64,000 nt of DNA. Source: Mauremys mutica (taxonomy: Eukaryota > Chordata > Testudines > Geoemydidae). The stretch covers positions 9,823,501 through 9,887,500 of the forward strand of contig NC_059084.1 of NCBI RefSeq assembly GCF_020497125.1. Reading direction: 5' to 3'. Shown here piece by piece: positions 33,390 through 44,632 of the stretch. Under the pieces are notes generated by a model that did no database searches, was not told where the DNA came from, and was given only the letters and a program-made list of their open reading frames with translations. The translations under genes were made by a program, and so were the position numbers. Position 1 is the first letter of the stretch, and the number at the start of each line of letters is the position of its first letter.

Positions 33390-34074
33390 CTAGCAATAAA
33401 TAAACAGGATATTGTAATTAATTAACAAGATACTTGATAATCACAGCTTCAGTACAGATTTTCAATGTACATTCATTTTAAAAAGAGGGCGAGAAAGAGA
33501 TGGTCAGAATTATACTTAAGTGTTCCTTAGATTTAAAGGATTTCTCATTTATGCTTCACTAAAACTTTTTCATGCATATTTGGTGGTCCCTTTTAATTTA
33601 CATGCCACATAAGTGCTTAACTCACAAATGGATAATTCAACAGTGATACTTCACACTTTTTTATAGCACCTTCTATCCAAGGATCTCAAAGCAATTTACA
33701 AGCATCAGTAATTAACCATATTGCTATTGTTTTGCACAGTGCATAGTACAAGGAGGACCTGGTTCATGACTCGGACTAGGTGATTCCACAATACAACTAA
33801 AGTAATTATAATAATATGCAGTATTAAGAATATAGCAAGCCAAATCTTGCTTGCCTTTTTTATGTGCATAGTGCCAGTGATGCTCAAGGGAGTACTCATG
33901 AGGATGTAAGCAGAATTTGGCTCAGAATGTGCAGTCTATTACAATATTAATAGAAGCTATTTAACAACAGTGGCACAAAGCAAAATTCACAGTTTTGTGT
34001 GATTACAGGGTGGTGCTTAAATCAGGAGCAAAAAATCCCACACACATTCAAAATGAATTATATGCATTACTGAC

Positions 34075-34131
34075 CTGGACAATTTGACATTATAATCCAG
34101 AGAGTATTCTCCTAAATAAACCAGACTCTCT
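34075..34131 (-). CDS. FAM217B: FAM217B upstream exon a, in frame
   Basis: A 57-nt exon with acceptor TGTGCCCCCAG and donor CCAG|GTCAGT. The phase (1 nt + 18 codons + 2 nt) fits exon b and keeps the frame open (ESLVYLGEYSLDYNVKLS). No certain start codon was found further upstream. A candidate MC-R junction near 34485 has only a weak GTCACA donor. Confidence 0.5.
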
Positions 34132-36159
34132 CTGGGGGCACATTAGAAAAAAAAATATTTTAACATTTAAAATAATGCATTCTCTAAGAATAAGAAAAGC
34201 TGTATTTGCATTGCACATGAGCACTATCTTTTAAAAAAAAAAAAGAATGCTTGAAAATGTCACTTCAAAACAACAACCATATTTTACCTCCATGTCTGCT
34301 TTCAGATGGATTGCAGTAAAATTCACTTCTGTCAATACATAGTATTCATTTTTAGTTGGAGTTAGTACCATGGTTTTGTTTGGAAAAATGATGTGTTGCC
34401 ACTTTAATGGATTATAAAATAATGAAAGCAAGTCCCAGTCCCTGCAGCATGGAAACAATCACCTCTAACTTTGTGACCTGCACATGAACTATTTGATTAT
34501 CTGTTTCGTTCTGAATAAACAAATAGATAAATGAAAAGGAAATAAATGACCCTGGCTAGCCCACTGAATCACACAATCAGTTAGATACTAATCTGCAATA
34601 ATTACGTATTTCCCTAGCAAAGAGAGAGAAAATAATTTCCTTACATTACCATTCCTTTGTGGGTTTCATGGATTTGGCTGTCCTTTTTCAGTGTCCCTCG
34701 TTGCAGTAGTAAGGGATAATCTTGAATGCCTGGTCCCATTATTATTCCTTTTAAAGAGTACTTGCAAGTTACACTTTTTCTTTTACATCCTTTTTCACAA
34801 TCTTAAACAAAGGACCCCAACCTTTTCTGCGTATAAGACAGAGTGGAGTGGATGCAAATATCACCACATCCTATGGATGCAGTAAACAAACACCATGCAC
34901 TCCCCCCAGAAAACACGTGATTTAATCTTTGATAACAGTAGGATAAAAATACTCAGCTAGCCAGCTGTGCTGGAAAACAATATTTCCCTCCCCCAACGCT
35001 TGCTGAAGGAGCAGCTGCATTATTCATCTGCTTATTGCTGATCTTTGTTGAGCTGTCATTACCAGGGCTATTGAACAGAGAGCAGCACAGTGCCCCCGCC
35101 CCCTTCCTCCCTGAGGAATAGGTTGGCCATTAGAATTGCAAAGCATTGTGGGTCAAGGACAGCAGGGAGCTACGTATACTTTTCTACAGGAAGCTCGGCG
35201 GCTGCTGCTGCAATATTTATCAGGCACAGGCTGCCAGTCACTCCTGACAAGCAGACCCTGGATTAGGGGAGGCTGCGCCAGTACCGTCCCAAAGCATGAG
35301 TACCCCTGGGAATCTGTTGACAAACAGGACTCTGCACGATCACTTGTAAAAGCAGAAGGCTGCATTTAAATGCACGGCAGCACTGGAACAGCGACCCTTC
35401 GTACGCTCCACTGTCATTTAACTTCCTCTTGCACAGAAACATTGGGTGGAGCTGAGTCGCATTTGCCAATGGATGTGGGTATCTCTGCTTTTACAATAAC
35501 AAGAACAGGTGATCAGGCACCTGCGCTTTCCCTTTGAGCTGCCCTTTTGTCAAAAAAATATGCATAGACCTTGTATATATTTGTAAACACTGGAAAATGT
35601 TAACACTACATCCATTTCATTTTTGCTTCTCCTTCCAAAATTGCAATCCTAAATCTGAATTGTATTAGAAAATGCCTGGACTAGAGCAGTCTATGGGCTG
35701 CTCTCTCTTATCCCCTTGAAATTGCATTCTCTGGACCAGGGATAAAGAGAGGGAGGTGATGTAATTTCCAGAAGGGGACAGACAACCAATTCCAAAATCC
35801 CATCCCCTCACCTGTCCTTGATTCTGATGTAGCAAAAAGCAGTTTCTTAAACATTTTGCTCTTCTCCATCAGAAATCTCATCCCTTGGACCAGGAGAGAG
35901 GACACGTGGGGATGTGATTTCTGATATGTTTCTCTGCCATCCTTCCACAATTGCTTCAACCACTTGTCTTCCACCTTGCCAAGGGATGTGATTTCTGATT
36001 GAGCAAAACATCTCAGAATTTGTACCCTCAGTCTATTCTTGGTCCTGTCCCCCAAGGGAGCAAATTTTGCATCACTCTCCCTTCAGAGAATTTTGCATCA
36101 CTTCTTTGCTTTAAAAGTTGATGACTTTTTTTGTTACTTTTAGTAAATATTACATTTTA
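34132..36159. other. FAM217B 5' intron region, nothing firm
   Basis: Presumed intron between FAM217B upstream exons and its promoter. No repeat termini or exon were established. A candidate exon near 34655-34710 would create a TGA on joining. Confidence 0.4.
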
Positions 36160-36593
36160 CTTGGAATGTCTCCATTCTAATTGTACTCCAGAGGGGAATA
36201 ATGTTTTAAATGATACTCTATAAAGGTATAATGATGAGCATTCTGTTGAGAAGGAACACCTGTTCTCACTTTCAGGTAACACTGTAAACAAGAAGTGGGC
36301 AGCATTATCTCCTGCAAATGTAAACAAACTTGTTTGCCTGAGCGATTGGCTGAACAACAAGTAGGACTGAGTGGACTTGCACTACAGTACTTGTATTAGG
36401 TGAATTAAAAAATATTTTGTTTTCCAGTGCAAATATTTGTAATAAAAAATAAAGTGAGCACTGTACACTTTGTATTGTGTTGTAATTGAAATCAATATAT
36501 TTGAAAATGTAAAAAACATCAAAAAATATTTAAATAGTATTCAATTATTTTTAATCACGTGATTAATCTTTTTAATTGCTTGACAGCCCTAAT
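36160..36593. mobile_element. hAT remnant ending TTGACAGCCCTAA
   Basis: The right part contains CAGTGCAAATATTTG, AGTGAGCACTGTACAC, TTTGTATT and ATCACGTGATTAATC, then TTGACAGCCCTAA. This is an end well known from an amniote hAT family. The left limit is uncertain. Confidence 0.6.
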
Positions 36594-36632
36594 TTATTTT
36601 AGAAGGCTGACAAACTATGGAATAGTATAAAG

Positions 36633-36850
36633 CAGGAGTCCTCAAACTGGGGGTCAGGACTCCTCAGGGGGTTGCGAGGTGATTGCATGGGGGTTTGTGA
36701 GCTGTCAACCTCCACCCCAAAGCCCGCTTTGCCTCAGCATTTATAATGGTGTTAAATGTATAAAAAAGTGTTTTCAATTTATAAAGGGGGGGGTCGCACT
36801 CAGAGGCTTGCTGTGTGAAAGGTTGCCAGTACAAACGTTTGAGAACCATG
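36633..36850. mobile_element. hAT MITE, second copy of the 7097 family
   Basis: The ends are CAGGAGTCCTCAAACTGGGG and ACGTTTGAGAACCATG. Flanks are GTATAAAG (36625-36632) and GAATAAAG (36851-36858), one mismatch. Reverse complement of the element at 7097-7321, including CAGCAAGCCTCTGAGTG. Confidence 0.85.
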
Positions 36851-38175
36851 GAATAAAGGCTTCTAAGTCTGCAGATGTGACAGTTTAGCATTTAGCTCCC
36901 TCCCCACACACCCCTCTGAGTCCCAGTGTGCATTTAACCTTCTAGCTGTTAGAGATTTGACCTCTCCCACACAGGCCTATGATTTTTTCCTCATGCCTCA
37001 ACTTACTCCACTGAGGCTTCTGTCAAGCAGGTTCTCACCTTATAGGGGCAGAGACTCAGATTGAGGGGGAAATACATACCACTTGCTCCTTTATTCTGGT
37101 ATTCTCCTTTCCAAATTAAACCGCCCCCACCACCCCAAGGGAGAGAAGTGTTGTGGTAATTTATACAGGCACATAACATGTCATTCACTGCAATGGTACC
37201 ACTGTGAGGCTTTTCAGTTGTGTTATCACAGTGTAACTGAAGCTGGCACGTGGTGACAAACTAATGCCACCTAGACTCATGGCAAGTAGCACAGTTATAT
37301 GCACCAAGATGTCATGCAGTTCTGAACTGGCAACAGGACTTTGGTCATGATTACCAACAGCATATTCTCTCATCTGTCTCCCCAAAAGGAAATCACCTGT
37401 TTCGCTATTTCTGTATACGGTATGATTGGCATAGCTTGGTTGGAGATGAAAGGGTGGGAAAAAGGTAGCAGCAGATAAAGGAGATAAATTAAGAATATCA
37501 GTGTTGTGTTACCGCAGCTTTCCCCAATAAGGGCTGGAAGAAAGGACCATTTTCTGAGCTGCACAGACTTCTTTCCCCAGGTTGCTACGCCCATGAAGAG
37601 GGTATAAGATTACCATTGACCCCGTGGCCACCCATGTGCTCACCCCTAAGCCAGAGGCCAGCATTCGAAAACACAGCTGTGCACAAAAATAATGGCAAAA
37701 AACTGCCAGAATCAGTGATGTCCAGGCATATATGTTGGTTTCTGACAGCCAATCATGCTGACAGTGAAATAGTCTTTTCAATTATGAAGAAATGACACAA
37801 GATAAGAATGATTCTAAAAGAATAAAAAACAGTCAAGATGAACTCTTATGGGGAAAACTGGGAGCAAGTAATCACCTGGCCACATGCAAGCCACACACAA
37901 GCCAGCATGCTCTGATTTGTACAGTAACAAGTGTGACGTGCACTTGCAGAAATGCCCCTATTCTCCACACAAAGCAGCTGTTTCCTCATGCAGCTCGCTC
38001 TGCCTATCCGGCCGCAGACCGAACAGGAACCCTGTGAGCACTCTGTCACAATCACAGCCCCTTTGGCTTCCTACCTACCGTCCTCCTTGTCCAGCATCAT
38101 TGTCCGGAGGGCAGCTGCTCCCTCTCACCCCATCCCACCATCCCCTCCAGGAGCTGCCTCTGCTCCAGGGAGGGG
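36851..38175. other. FAM217B 5' intron region, nothing recognised
   Basis: No exon or repeat established. GC content rises towards the promoter. Confidence 0.4.
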
Positions 38176-38418
38176 AATCATAGAACAGGAAGGGACCTCG
38201 AGAGGTCATCTAGTCCAGTCAAGGTAGCACTAAGTATTATCTGGACCATCCCTGACAGGTGTTTGTCCAACCTCCTCTTAAAAACCTCCAATGATGGAGA
38301 TTCCACAACCTCCCTAGGCAATTTATTCCGGTGCGTAACCACCCTGGCAGTTCGGACGTTTTCCTAATGTCCAACCTAAACCGCCCTTGGGGCAATTTAA
38401 GCCCACTGCTTTTTGAAG
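38176..38418 (-). mobile_element. CR1 3' fragment beside the promoter
   Basis: A minus-strand CR1 tail, from GGAATCATAGAACAGG through GGTCATCTAGTCCAG to the LKLPQGRFRLD region of ORF2. It lies directly next to the GC-rich FAM217B/PPP1R3D promoter region. Confidence 0.85.
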
Positions 38419-38499
38419 GGGATGGGGGGGGCAGAGTGTTTGCAAAGCAAAAGCGCTGCCCTGCGAAAAATACACCCAGATCGTCCTCCCTGTTTCTCT

Positions 38500-39350
38500 C
38501 CCCCTCACCCCAGCCAGCTAAGGCACCACCCTGGACTGTCCCCTCCCCTCGCCACACGCAGCAGCCCCGCTGGGAGGCGATGTCTGCTAGCACCACAAGC
38601 AGCAAACGCCCCTGGCAGCGCGGCCCGGCCGGACCGGCGGGAGAGGGCTCCAGCCCCCCCACCCCGGGGGAAGCACATTCAGCCCGGCCAAGCCTCCCGC
38701 GGTGGGGGCCGAGAGCAGGGAAGTGGGCGGGGCCCGCAGGAGCCGGGCAGGAGAACCGCCCCCGAACCATAACCTGAGCCGCGCTGGGGCCGAGACAGAC
38801 CCCGGCGGGGAAGGGGGCTTCCCCCGGCTCCTGTGGCACCATTATAAACCCGGCACGGCCACAGCGCAGACAGACAAGCCATTGACGCACGGCGTACAGG
38901 TATTCTCCCGCCTTTTTGCCTCCCTCGTCCCGCGCCCCCCTCCCCGCTCTTGCGAGCAGATCCCGCCAGCACCTCAGGGCAAACCGAGGGGGACCGCCCC
39001 AAGCGGCAGCGGCTTCGTTTCCGCTAATGCGCATGCGCCTAGGGGCGGGCGGGCGGACCCTACGATTTGTCGCTGAGGGAAGGTGCATGGGAGGAGGCGC
39101 TACCATCCGGGGGGAGACGGGGGCGTTGCACCAGAGCGTCGGAGGGGGCGTGGCCTGCTCATGCGCCGGGCGGCTGGAGCCCGGAGCGCCCTGGGACCTG
39201 GCTGCTGGGCGGCTTCCTGCGCTCGGCCTGCGGCGGGGCCGAGTCTGGCTCCCACCCTGGGGCGGCCGGGCGCCGTAGGAGAGTAGTGCGAGGGGCGGGG
39301 CTAGAGGTGGGCTGCAGCGCCGCCTCTCCTCCCCCCCGCCCAGACCTGGA
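38500..39350. promoter_or_regulatory. CpG-rich bidirectional promoter, FAM217B / PPP1R3D
   Basis: A long stretch dense in CpG and GC boxes (GGGGCGGGG near 39293, GGGGCGGGC near 39042). FAM217B is transcribed leftward and PPP1R3D rightward from it, the divergent arrangement of human 20q13. TTATAAACC near 38841 is TATA-like. Exact start sites cannot be set from sequence. Long open frames here on both strands are GC artefacts. Confidence 0.7.
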
Positions 39351-39399
39351 TTCCCCCTTCTCCAGCCAGTGACACAGCATCGATTCCTCCCCCAGGCAT

Positions 39400-39990
39400 C
39401 CTGACAGCCTCCAGCCTGTGCAACTGCCTCCGTTCTGCCTCCTTGCAGCCCAGCGACCTCCAGCACCCCTCCAGCCTGTGCAGGTGTTTTGAATCATCCA
39501 GCGTCAAGTGGGACCGCTTCGACTCCTGCTCCAGTCAGGGCAAGGCTTGGATCCATCACAACAGCCTCCAATCCCTCTTGCGTCTATGCAACAACCTGGA
39601 ACCCCATAGTGCCCACCACAGCAGCTTGCAGTCCGCCTTCAACGGGTGCAACAGCCTTGAATCCGCCAGCGTCCAGCACAACTGTCTCCAGCTTCCGTGA
39701 CAGCCTCAAGTCCACCAGCATCCAGTGTGACAGCCTTGATCCCACCTAAGCCTGTGCAACAGCTTTGAGTGCTCGTGCTCCACCATTCAGCGTAACAGCC
39801 TTTTAGCCTTGACTTCTCTACCCAGTGAGACGACGTATATCCTTCCATCCGGTGCATTAGCTTCAAATTCTCTTCAGGCTAGCGCAATAGCTTCCAGATT
39901 CCTGTCATTCATTGCAACAGCCTGTACCACTTCAGCCAACGCTAGTTACACCATCCAGTGCAATAACCTCAAATACTCAGTCACAGCCTC
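39400..39990 (+). repeat. 30-bp degenerate tandem repeat in PPP1R3D leader
   Basis: The unit contains CAACAGCCTTGAATCC followed by CCAGCATCCAGTG. Unit starts fall near 39559, 39589, 39619, 39649 and 39679, then near 39698, 39728, 39757, 39793, 39885 and 39915, with a dominant spacing of 30 bp. About 14-17 units, strongly diverged. Because the unit is ten codons long, one plus-strand frame shows repeats like CNSLESASVQ and SLKSTSIQ. Probably 5' untranslated or intronic rather than coding, since stop codons interrupt it. Confidence 0.8.
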
Positions 39991-40083
39991 TGTGACTGCT
40001 GTTATCCTGCCCCCTTCCAGTCACAAAAGAGACAGTTTTCAGTAACTGCAGCATCAACTTTGTCACCTTGCCTTCAGGAAACA

Positions 40084-41007
40084 ATGGAGGTACGTGTTCC
40101 TCGGAGGAGCCCCAGTTACCTCTCCGATCTGTATCAGAACATGCTAAGGGCTGAAGAAGCATTGGGTCCAGGACGGTGGCGGCAGGAGCACCAGCCACTG
40201 CGTGGCAGCAGGGCCAGTCTGAGCACCCCACCCGAGAGGGAGCCACAGCCCAGTCATCTTCAGAGCAGCACTACTATCAGCTGTGACCCACACCTGCAGC
40301 CTATCATACGCCGACGAGCCAGGTCTTTGCCCACTTCCCCTGAGAGGTTGAAGAATACAGCAGCACAATGCCGTGTTCCTGGGTGCAAGAGAAGCCGCAT
40401 AAACCATGTGAGATTTGCTGATGCATTGGGCTTGGAGCTGGCTGAAGTGAAAGTCTTTCAGGTTGGGGAGGACCCATCCATACCCTTGCATGTCCTGTCC
40501 AGGCTTTCCATCAACTCAGACCTTTGTTGCAGCCAGCTGGATATGGAGATCACCATGCAGTGCTTGGTACCTGACTTCCAGCAGCCTGTGGACTGTGTGG
40601 ACTTCTCCACCCGCCTTCATCAGCAGCTGGTGTGTCTAGAATGTGTGACCAGCTCAGACCTGGGGCTCAGTGGCACTATCCAAGTTCTCAATTTGGCCTT
40701 TGAGAAGCAGGTGTCTGTGCGCTACACCTTCAACCAGTGGAAGAGCGTGCATGAAGTGTGTGCTCATTGGCACAGCAGCAATCCTGAGGCGGATGGGAAG
40801 GGACAAGCTGATGTCTTCACTTTCTTTCTCCCCATGCCTCCTTTCCTTCTCCAGCTGTGCTCTGTAGTCCAGTTTGCAGTGAGATATCGTGTCAATGGGC
40901 AGGAGTACTGGGATAACAACCAAGATAAGAACTACAGCTTCACCTGCAGGAGTCACCTTCTCAAGATGCCAAGGGAATGTGAGGCGAGCTGGATCCACTT
41001 CATCTAA
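40084..41007 (+). CDS. PPP1R3D: PPP1R3D, PP1 glycogen-targeting regulatory subunit
   Basis: A single-exon frame of 307 residues (human about 299). The protein targets protein phosphatase 1 to glycogen, so that glycogen synthase and phosphorylase are dephosphorylated. The N-terminus shares YLSDL and the RRARSLPTSPERL block. The PP1-binding site is HVRFADALG at residues 108-116, followed by LELAEVKVF. A CBM21 glycogen-binding domain follows, about residues 130-295, with PLHVLSRLSINSDLCC, LGLSGTIQVLNLAFEK, VSVRYTFNQW and EYWDNN (W276). It ends in WIHFI like the human protein. In the canonical RVxF motif the first position is basic; here it is His. The start is the ATG in a good context (ACAATGG). 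An upstream TTG would add eight residues and is not needed. GTCACCTTGCCTTCAG just before the ATG could be an acceptor for a spliced leader. Confidence 0.97.
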   Translation: MEVRVPRRSPSYLSDLYQNMLRAEEALGPGRWRQEHQPLRGSRASLSTPPEREPQPSHLQSSTTISCDPHLQPIIRRRARSLPTSPERLKNTAAQCRVPGCKRSRINHVRFADALGLELAEVKVFQVGEDPSIPLHVLSRLSINSDLCCSQLDMEITMQCLVPDFQQPVDCVDFSTRLHQQLVCLECVTSSDLGLSGTIQVLNLAFEKQVSVRYTFNQWKSVHEVCAHWHSSNPEADGKGQADVFTFFLPMPPFLLQLCSVVQFAVRYRVNGQEYWDNNQDKNYSFTCRSHLLKMPRECEASWIHFI

Positions 41008-43670
41008 GCAAGAAGAAGATATATGGATATGGAATGGCTGCAGTGGCCTTTTCTTCCTTGATGTTCCTCTCTGCTTCTCTGACAGCACAGAAATCCTTCA
41101 AGAGGCAAAGATGTTTCAAAATGAGAGTAACAAGTGATCTGTACAAAACTTTTGTGTAAGAGCTCCAGAAAGGATGAAGGGCCAAAATCTGCATGGATTT
41201 ACATCCCTGGAGACTTCATGGGATTCAAAGAGATTTCATAGACAGGAATCAGGGCAGAACTGGCTCAAAGGGACACTGTCAGGCTAAATATATCAAAAGG
41301 AAAATTGTGTTACTAATAATACTTTACATAAACAAAAATTTAAAATTCCAACTTATTTGTCACCATTTTATACTGTTTAATTTTGTACACTTAACTACCT
41401 GGAAAATAGGTTAGCTTTACTTTTTTGTTATAGTTTTGTTTGTAGTATTACCTTGGTTCTTGGGCATAATTCCAGTGCTGAAAACACTGCAGGGCAATAT
41501 TTATATCCAAATTATTTGTATTCCTATTTAAACACATAAAAATATTTCTATTGATATTTGGTTTATTATTATTTAACAAAATCTAACTATTGATCTGAAA
41601 CTACCTGACGGGGTCCCCATAAATAAGGTTTTAACCTGATTCTTTTTCTTTCTCTTATCATTTTTAATATCCAGTGCTTGCCATTGATACAGCAGAATGA
41701 TTCTTGCTAAGATGTGTTTCTTAAGCCATAAGGCTGGCGTCCTTGGGGAAGGCCTGATATTTTCAAGGGGAGGTTCAAGCCGTTCTCTGGATAAAGTTTT
41801 AAAATACAAACTTGTTCTTTTCTTGCATAACTATTTTCACTAAACAAAACCAGAGCAGTTTTGCACTTTTAATTGCATCTTCCATCTGAGGATCTCAAAG
41901 CCCAATACAAATGTTCATGAAAAAAGCCTCACTGCCCCTGTGTGAGACAGGTAATTGTGCCTATTTACAAATGGAAAAAGACACAAGAGGTTGAGTACCA
42001 GGGCCACACAGTGAATCCGTTACAGAACCATGGAACAGAGCCCAGGAGTTGTGATTCCTAGCCCTCCCTTCCAATACCCTAACTATTACCATAGTATTTT
42101 GAATCCTAAAATTAGCTAGTTCTGATCTTTTTTGACCAGTGGAACAAGAAGTTATGGGCTCCCTCCTCTCTAGCAAAAAGTGGGGTCTTCAGGGAGGGTC
42201 AGTGGCATGGCTGGTAAATGCATGTCTGCTTGGATCCACCGGCAGAAGTCTCCCCTCTACGGGAGTGGGAACACAGCAACCACTGGGAGAGAATGGCCTT
42301 CTCAGTACTCAGCCTGTTGCTTGTCCTCTTTGTTGGTGAGGATTTGAGCCTATACATTTTTTGTGATATATGCAAGCTTCAGTTTGGAAAATAGGAGATG
42401 ACATCTGCAGTTATGAAAATGTGTGAAAAACTTCTCAGATAGCTAGATATGTTGTTAATACAGCCTAAATATTAAAAAATGATTTGTGATCTTGGGTGCC
42501 TGAATTTGGAGTGCTCAGCTTAAGGCATCTTTAAAGGGGACTGATTTTTCAGAAGGCAGGTGATCAGCACTTTCTGAAAATCAGGGACCCTTTAAGGTGT
42601 CTCAAGTTGGATATGAAAAATTGAAGCACCAAAATCAATAATCACTTCTGAAAATTAAGGCAATAAGCAACACACACAGCCAGGTGCACACTAGTACACA
42701 TATGCACACACCTGTGTTATCCAGTGCAGCCTTATGTCATTAAACGCCTAAGAAGTGATTGGTATCCAACTACTGTGCAACTTAAAATGTTAATGCTTTT
42801 TTAAAAAAAGTTCATTAAAGAAATAAGAAACAATTACTTTTTTAAAAGTGCATACATAAAATAATTGGACTGGAGATATCATTCTAACCTTAATCAGCTT
42901 TGTTTTTTTAATTAAGCACTTTTAACATCCTGTCCTAACATTGATTTTAACAAAGTGGACAATTGGTCAATACGGCAAGTTTTAGAGGCCAAAGAGCTTA
43001 AAAACCGCTCTTTTAAATGTACCGTCTGGTACCTAAAGTCTCTAGGTAACTCTCGGAATTCCTCATTTTCAAGTTTCACTTGTCAACCACCAGCTGAAAT
43101 TGACAAGAGACATTTCCCACTCTCCTCTGCTGGTTGCCAAATATTCAATACATCTTAAAATATAAAAATCCTATGGGGGAACTATCCAAATTAATACCAT
43201 TAAGAGGCAGATTTGGCTGGTGGAAAGATCAGATAGTGGCAATCTGAAAATCCAGGTTCTGTTCCCCACTCTTCTACTGTTTTCTGTATGACTTTGGACA
43301 AGTCATTCAACCTCTCCATGATCTGTTTCTCTTATGTAAAGTGGGAATAATACTCACTTTTTATAATGGTTTTGATATCCGTGTATAGAAGGTGCTCTCT
43401 GTAATAACTGCATTATAATCTATAATAAGAACACATACAGAATGTATATCATTTCAATATGACTTGATTGATTATTAAAGTAATATATTTAATTGGCTGG
43501 CAAGCTCAAAACCATCAAATATCTAGTATTACTGCACAGGTCATACCTAACAGACAATTTTTCTTCCATGAAATTATATTCTGATCAGTTGGGGAAACAT
43601 GTTAAAGAATATTTCTTGAATGAAATGTTTCCCCACAGTTTATAATATGGTAGCATAGCCTTAAGGTGTC
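41008..43670. other. PPP1R3D 3' flank
   Basis: Probably holds the 3' untranslated region and then intergenic DNA. I see no clear AATAAA in the first few hundred bases. No other gene recognised. Confidence 0.35.
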
Positions 43671-43976
43671 TGATTCTCAGTTACTCCATAGCAGAAATGA
43701 GATAAGGTAGGCCACCTTGGAACTACCTGTATTTTCAGTATTGCTGGGGCCCTGCTCCAATGGGTCCTGAAAAGCAGAGAACAGCTGTAGTGCATTCTGG
43801 CTACTCACCCAGCACTACCCCCTACTAGGTCTGGGAGGAGGGCCAGAGTAGAGCTGTTACGACAACTCTTCATTGGCCGAGTAGGCCCTATAGGAAGGAG
43901 AGATTTTCTGCTCTCTTTAAGCCCTCTTTGCATTGCTACACCTGCATAGAAAGGAACTTGCTGTAACTGAGAATCC
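43671..43976. mobile_element. Foldback MITE
   Basis: TGATTCTCAGTTAC at the left and GTAACTGAGAATC at the right form the inverted ends of a noncoding element of about 305 bp. A target duplication is not evident. Confidence 0.6.
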
Positions 43977-44370
43977 CTAGGAATCTGCTGTCCTAATATA
44001 TGTATTTTTTTTTTAAATCAACAATTTCTCAGCTGACAGCTAATAGCTGAAAATGCTAAAAGTTTGCACACAGTTGCTGTTACCTATTTGACAGGGTGTT
44101 AACAGGCCAAGGGGCTTTCAAAACTAACCTAAACTTTTTTTTGCTCGTTTTGATTTTCCTAGCTCTGCAATGGCAAAGTATGCAAAACTTTTAAAATCAA
44201 TCAGACATCCACACTGCTCAGTGTCTTTTGAACTGCACCAGCTTTTATCTTTCATTTTCTATTTTTAAAAAATTGCCAGGGCTGGTACTATAGTAATGCA
44301 GTGGGCTGTCACGCTACAAGGAATGGCCTATAAGTTTAAGGTAAAGGGTTGAAAGCTCTGAACCACCTGG
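43977..44370. other. Intergenic, nothing recognised
   Basis: No gene or repeat recognised. Confidence 0.35.
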
Positions 44371-44374
44371 AACC

Positions 44375-44632
44375 AGGGCCGCCCAGAGGGGGGGCTAGTG
44401 GGGCAATTTGCCCCGGGTCCTACAGGGGCCCTGTGAGCCCTGGCCTGGCAGCGGTCTGGGTCTTTGGCAGCATTTTGGCGGTGGGGGGCCCTTCAGTGCT
44501 GCTGTAGACGCAGAGCAACTGAAGGGCCCCCCACCACTGAAATGCTTCCGAAGACCCGGACCGCCACTGGATGAGTACAAGCGCCGCAGCTCCCCTGCTT
44601 TGCCCCAGGCCCCCTGAATCCTCTGGAGGCAG
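44375..44632. mobile_element. GC-rich foldback repeat
   Basis: Starts CAGGGCCGCCCAGAGGGG and contains the inner inversion GGTGGGGGGCCCTTCAG against CTGAAGGGCCCCCCACC. It ends near CCTCTGGAGGCAG. GC-rich against an AT-rich background. No protein: the frames on both strands come from the inversion. Confidence 0.6.

Noticed and set aside
34655..34710. A further upstream FAM217B exon
   Set aside because: With the GTAATG donor the junction makes TGA before exon a. Not supported as coding, though an untranslated exon remains possible.
38237..39466. A 409-codon minus-strand open frame
   Set aside because: It runs from a CR1 fragment through the CpG island. Composition is Gly/Pro/Arg-rich in several frames at once, and the end reads CR1 ORF2. 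It is a by-product of high GC content.
39443..39749. A protein-coding repeat gene in the 30-bp array
   Set aside because: Stop codons appear within a few units in each frame and the units drift in length (19, 29, 35 and 36 bp), so coding selection is not evident.
40060..40083. Upstream extension of PPP1R3D by eight codons
   Set aside because: It would start at TTG, overlaps a likely splice acceptor, and has no counterpart in the human protein. The ATG at 40084 is preferred.
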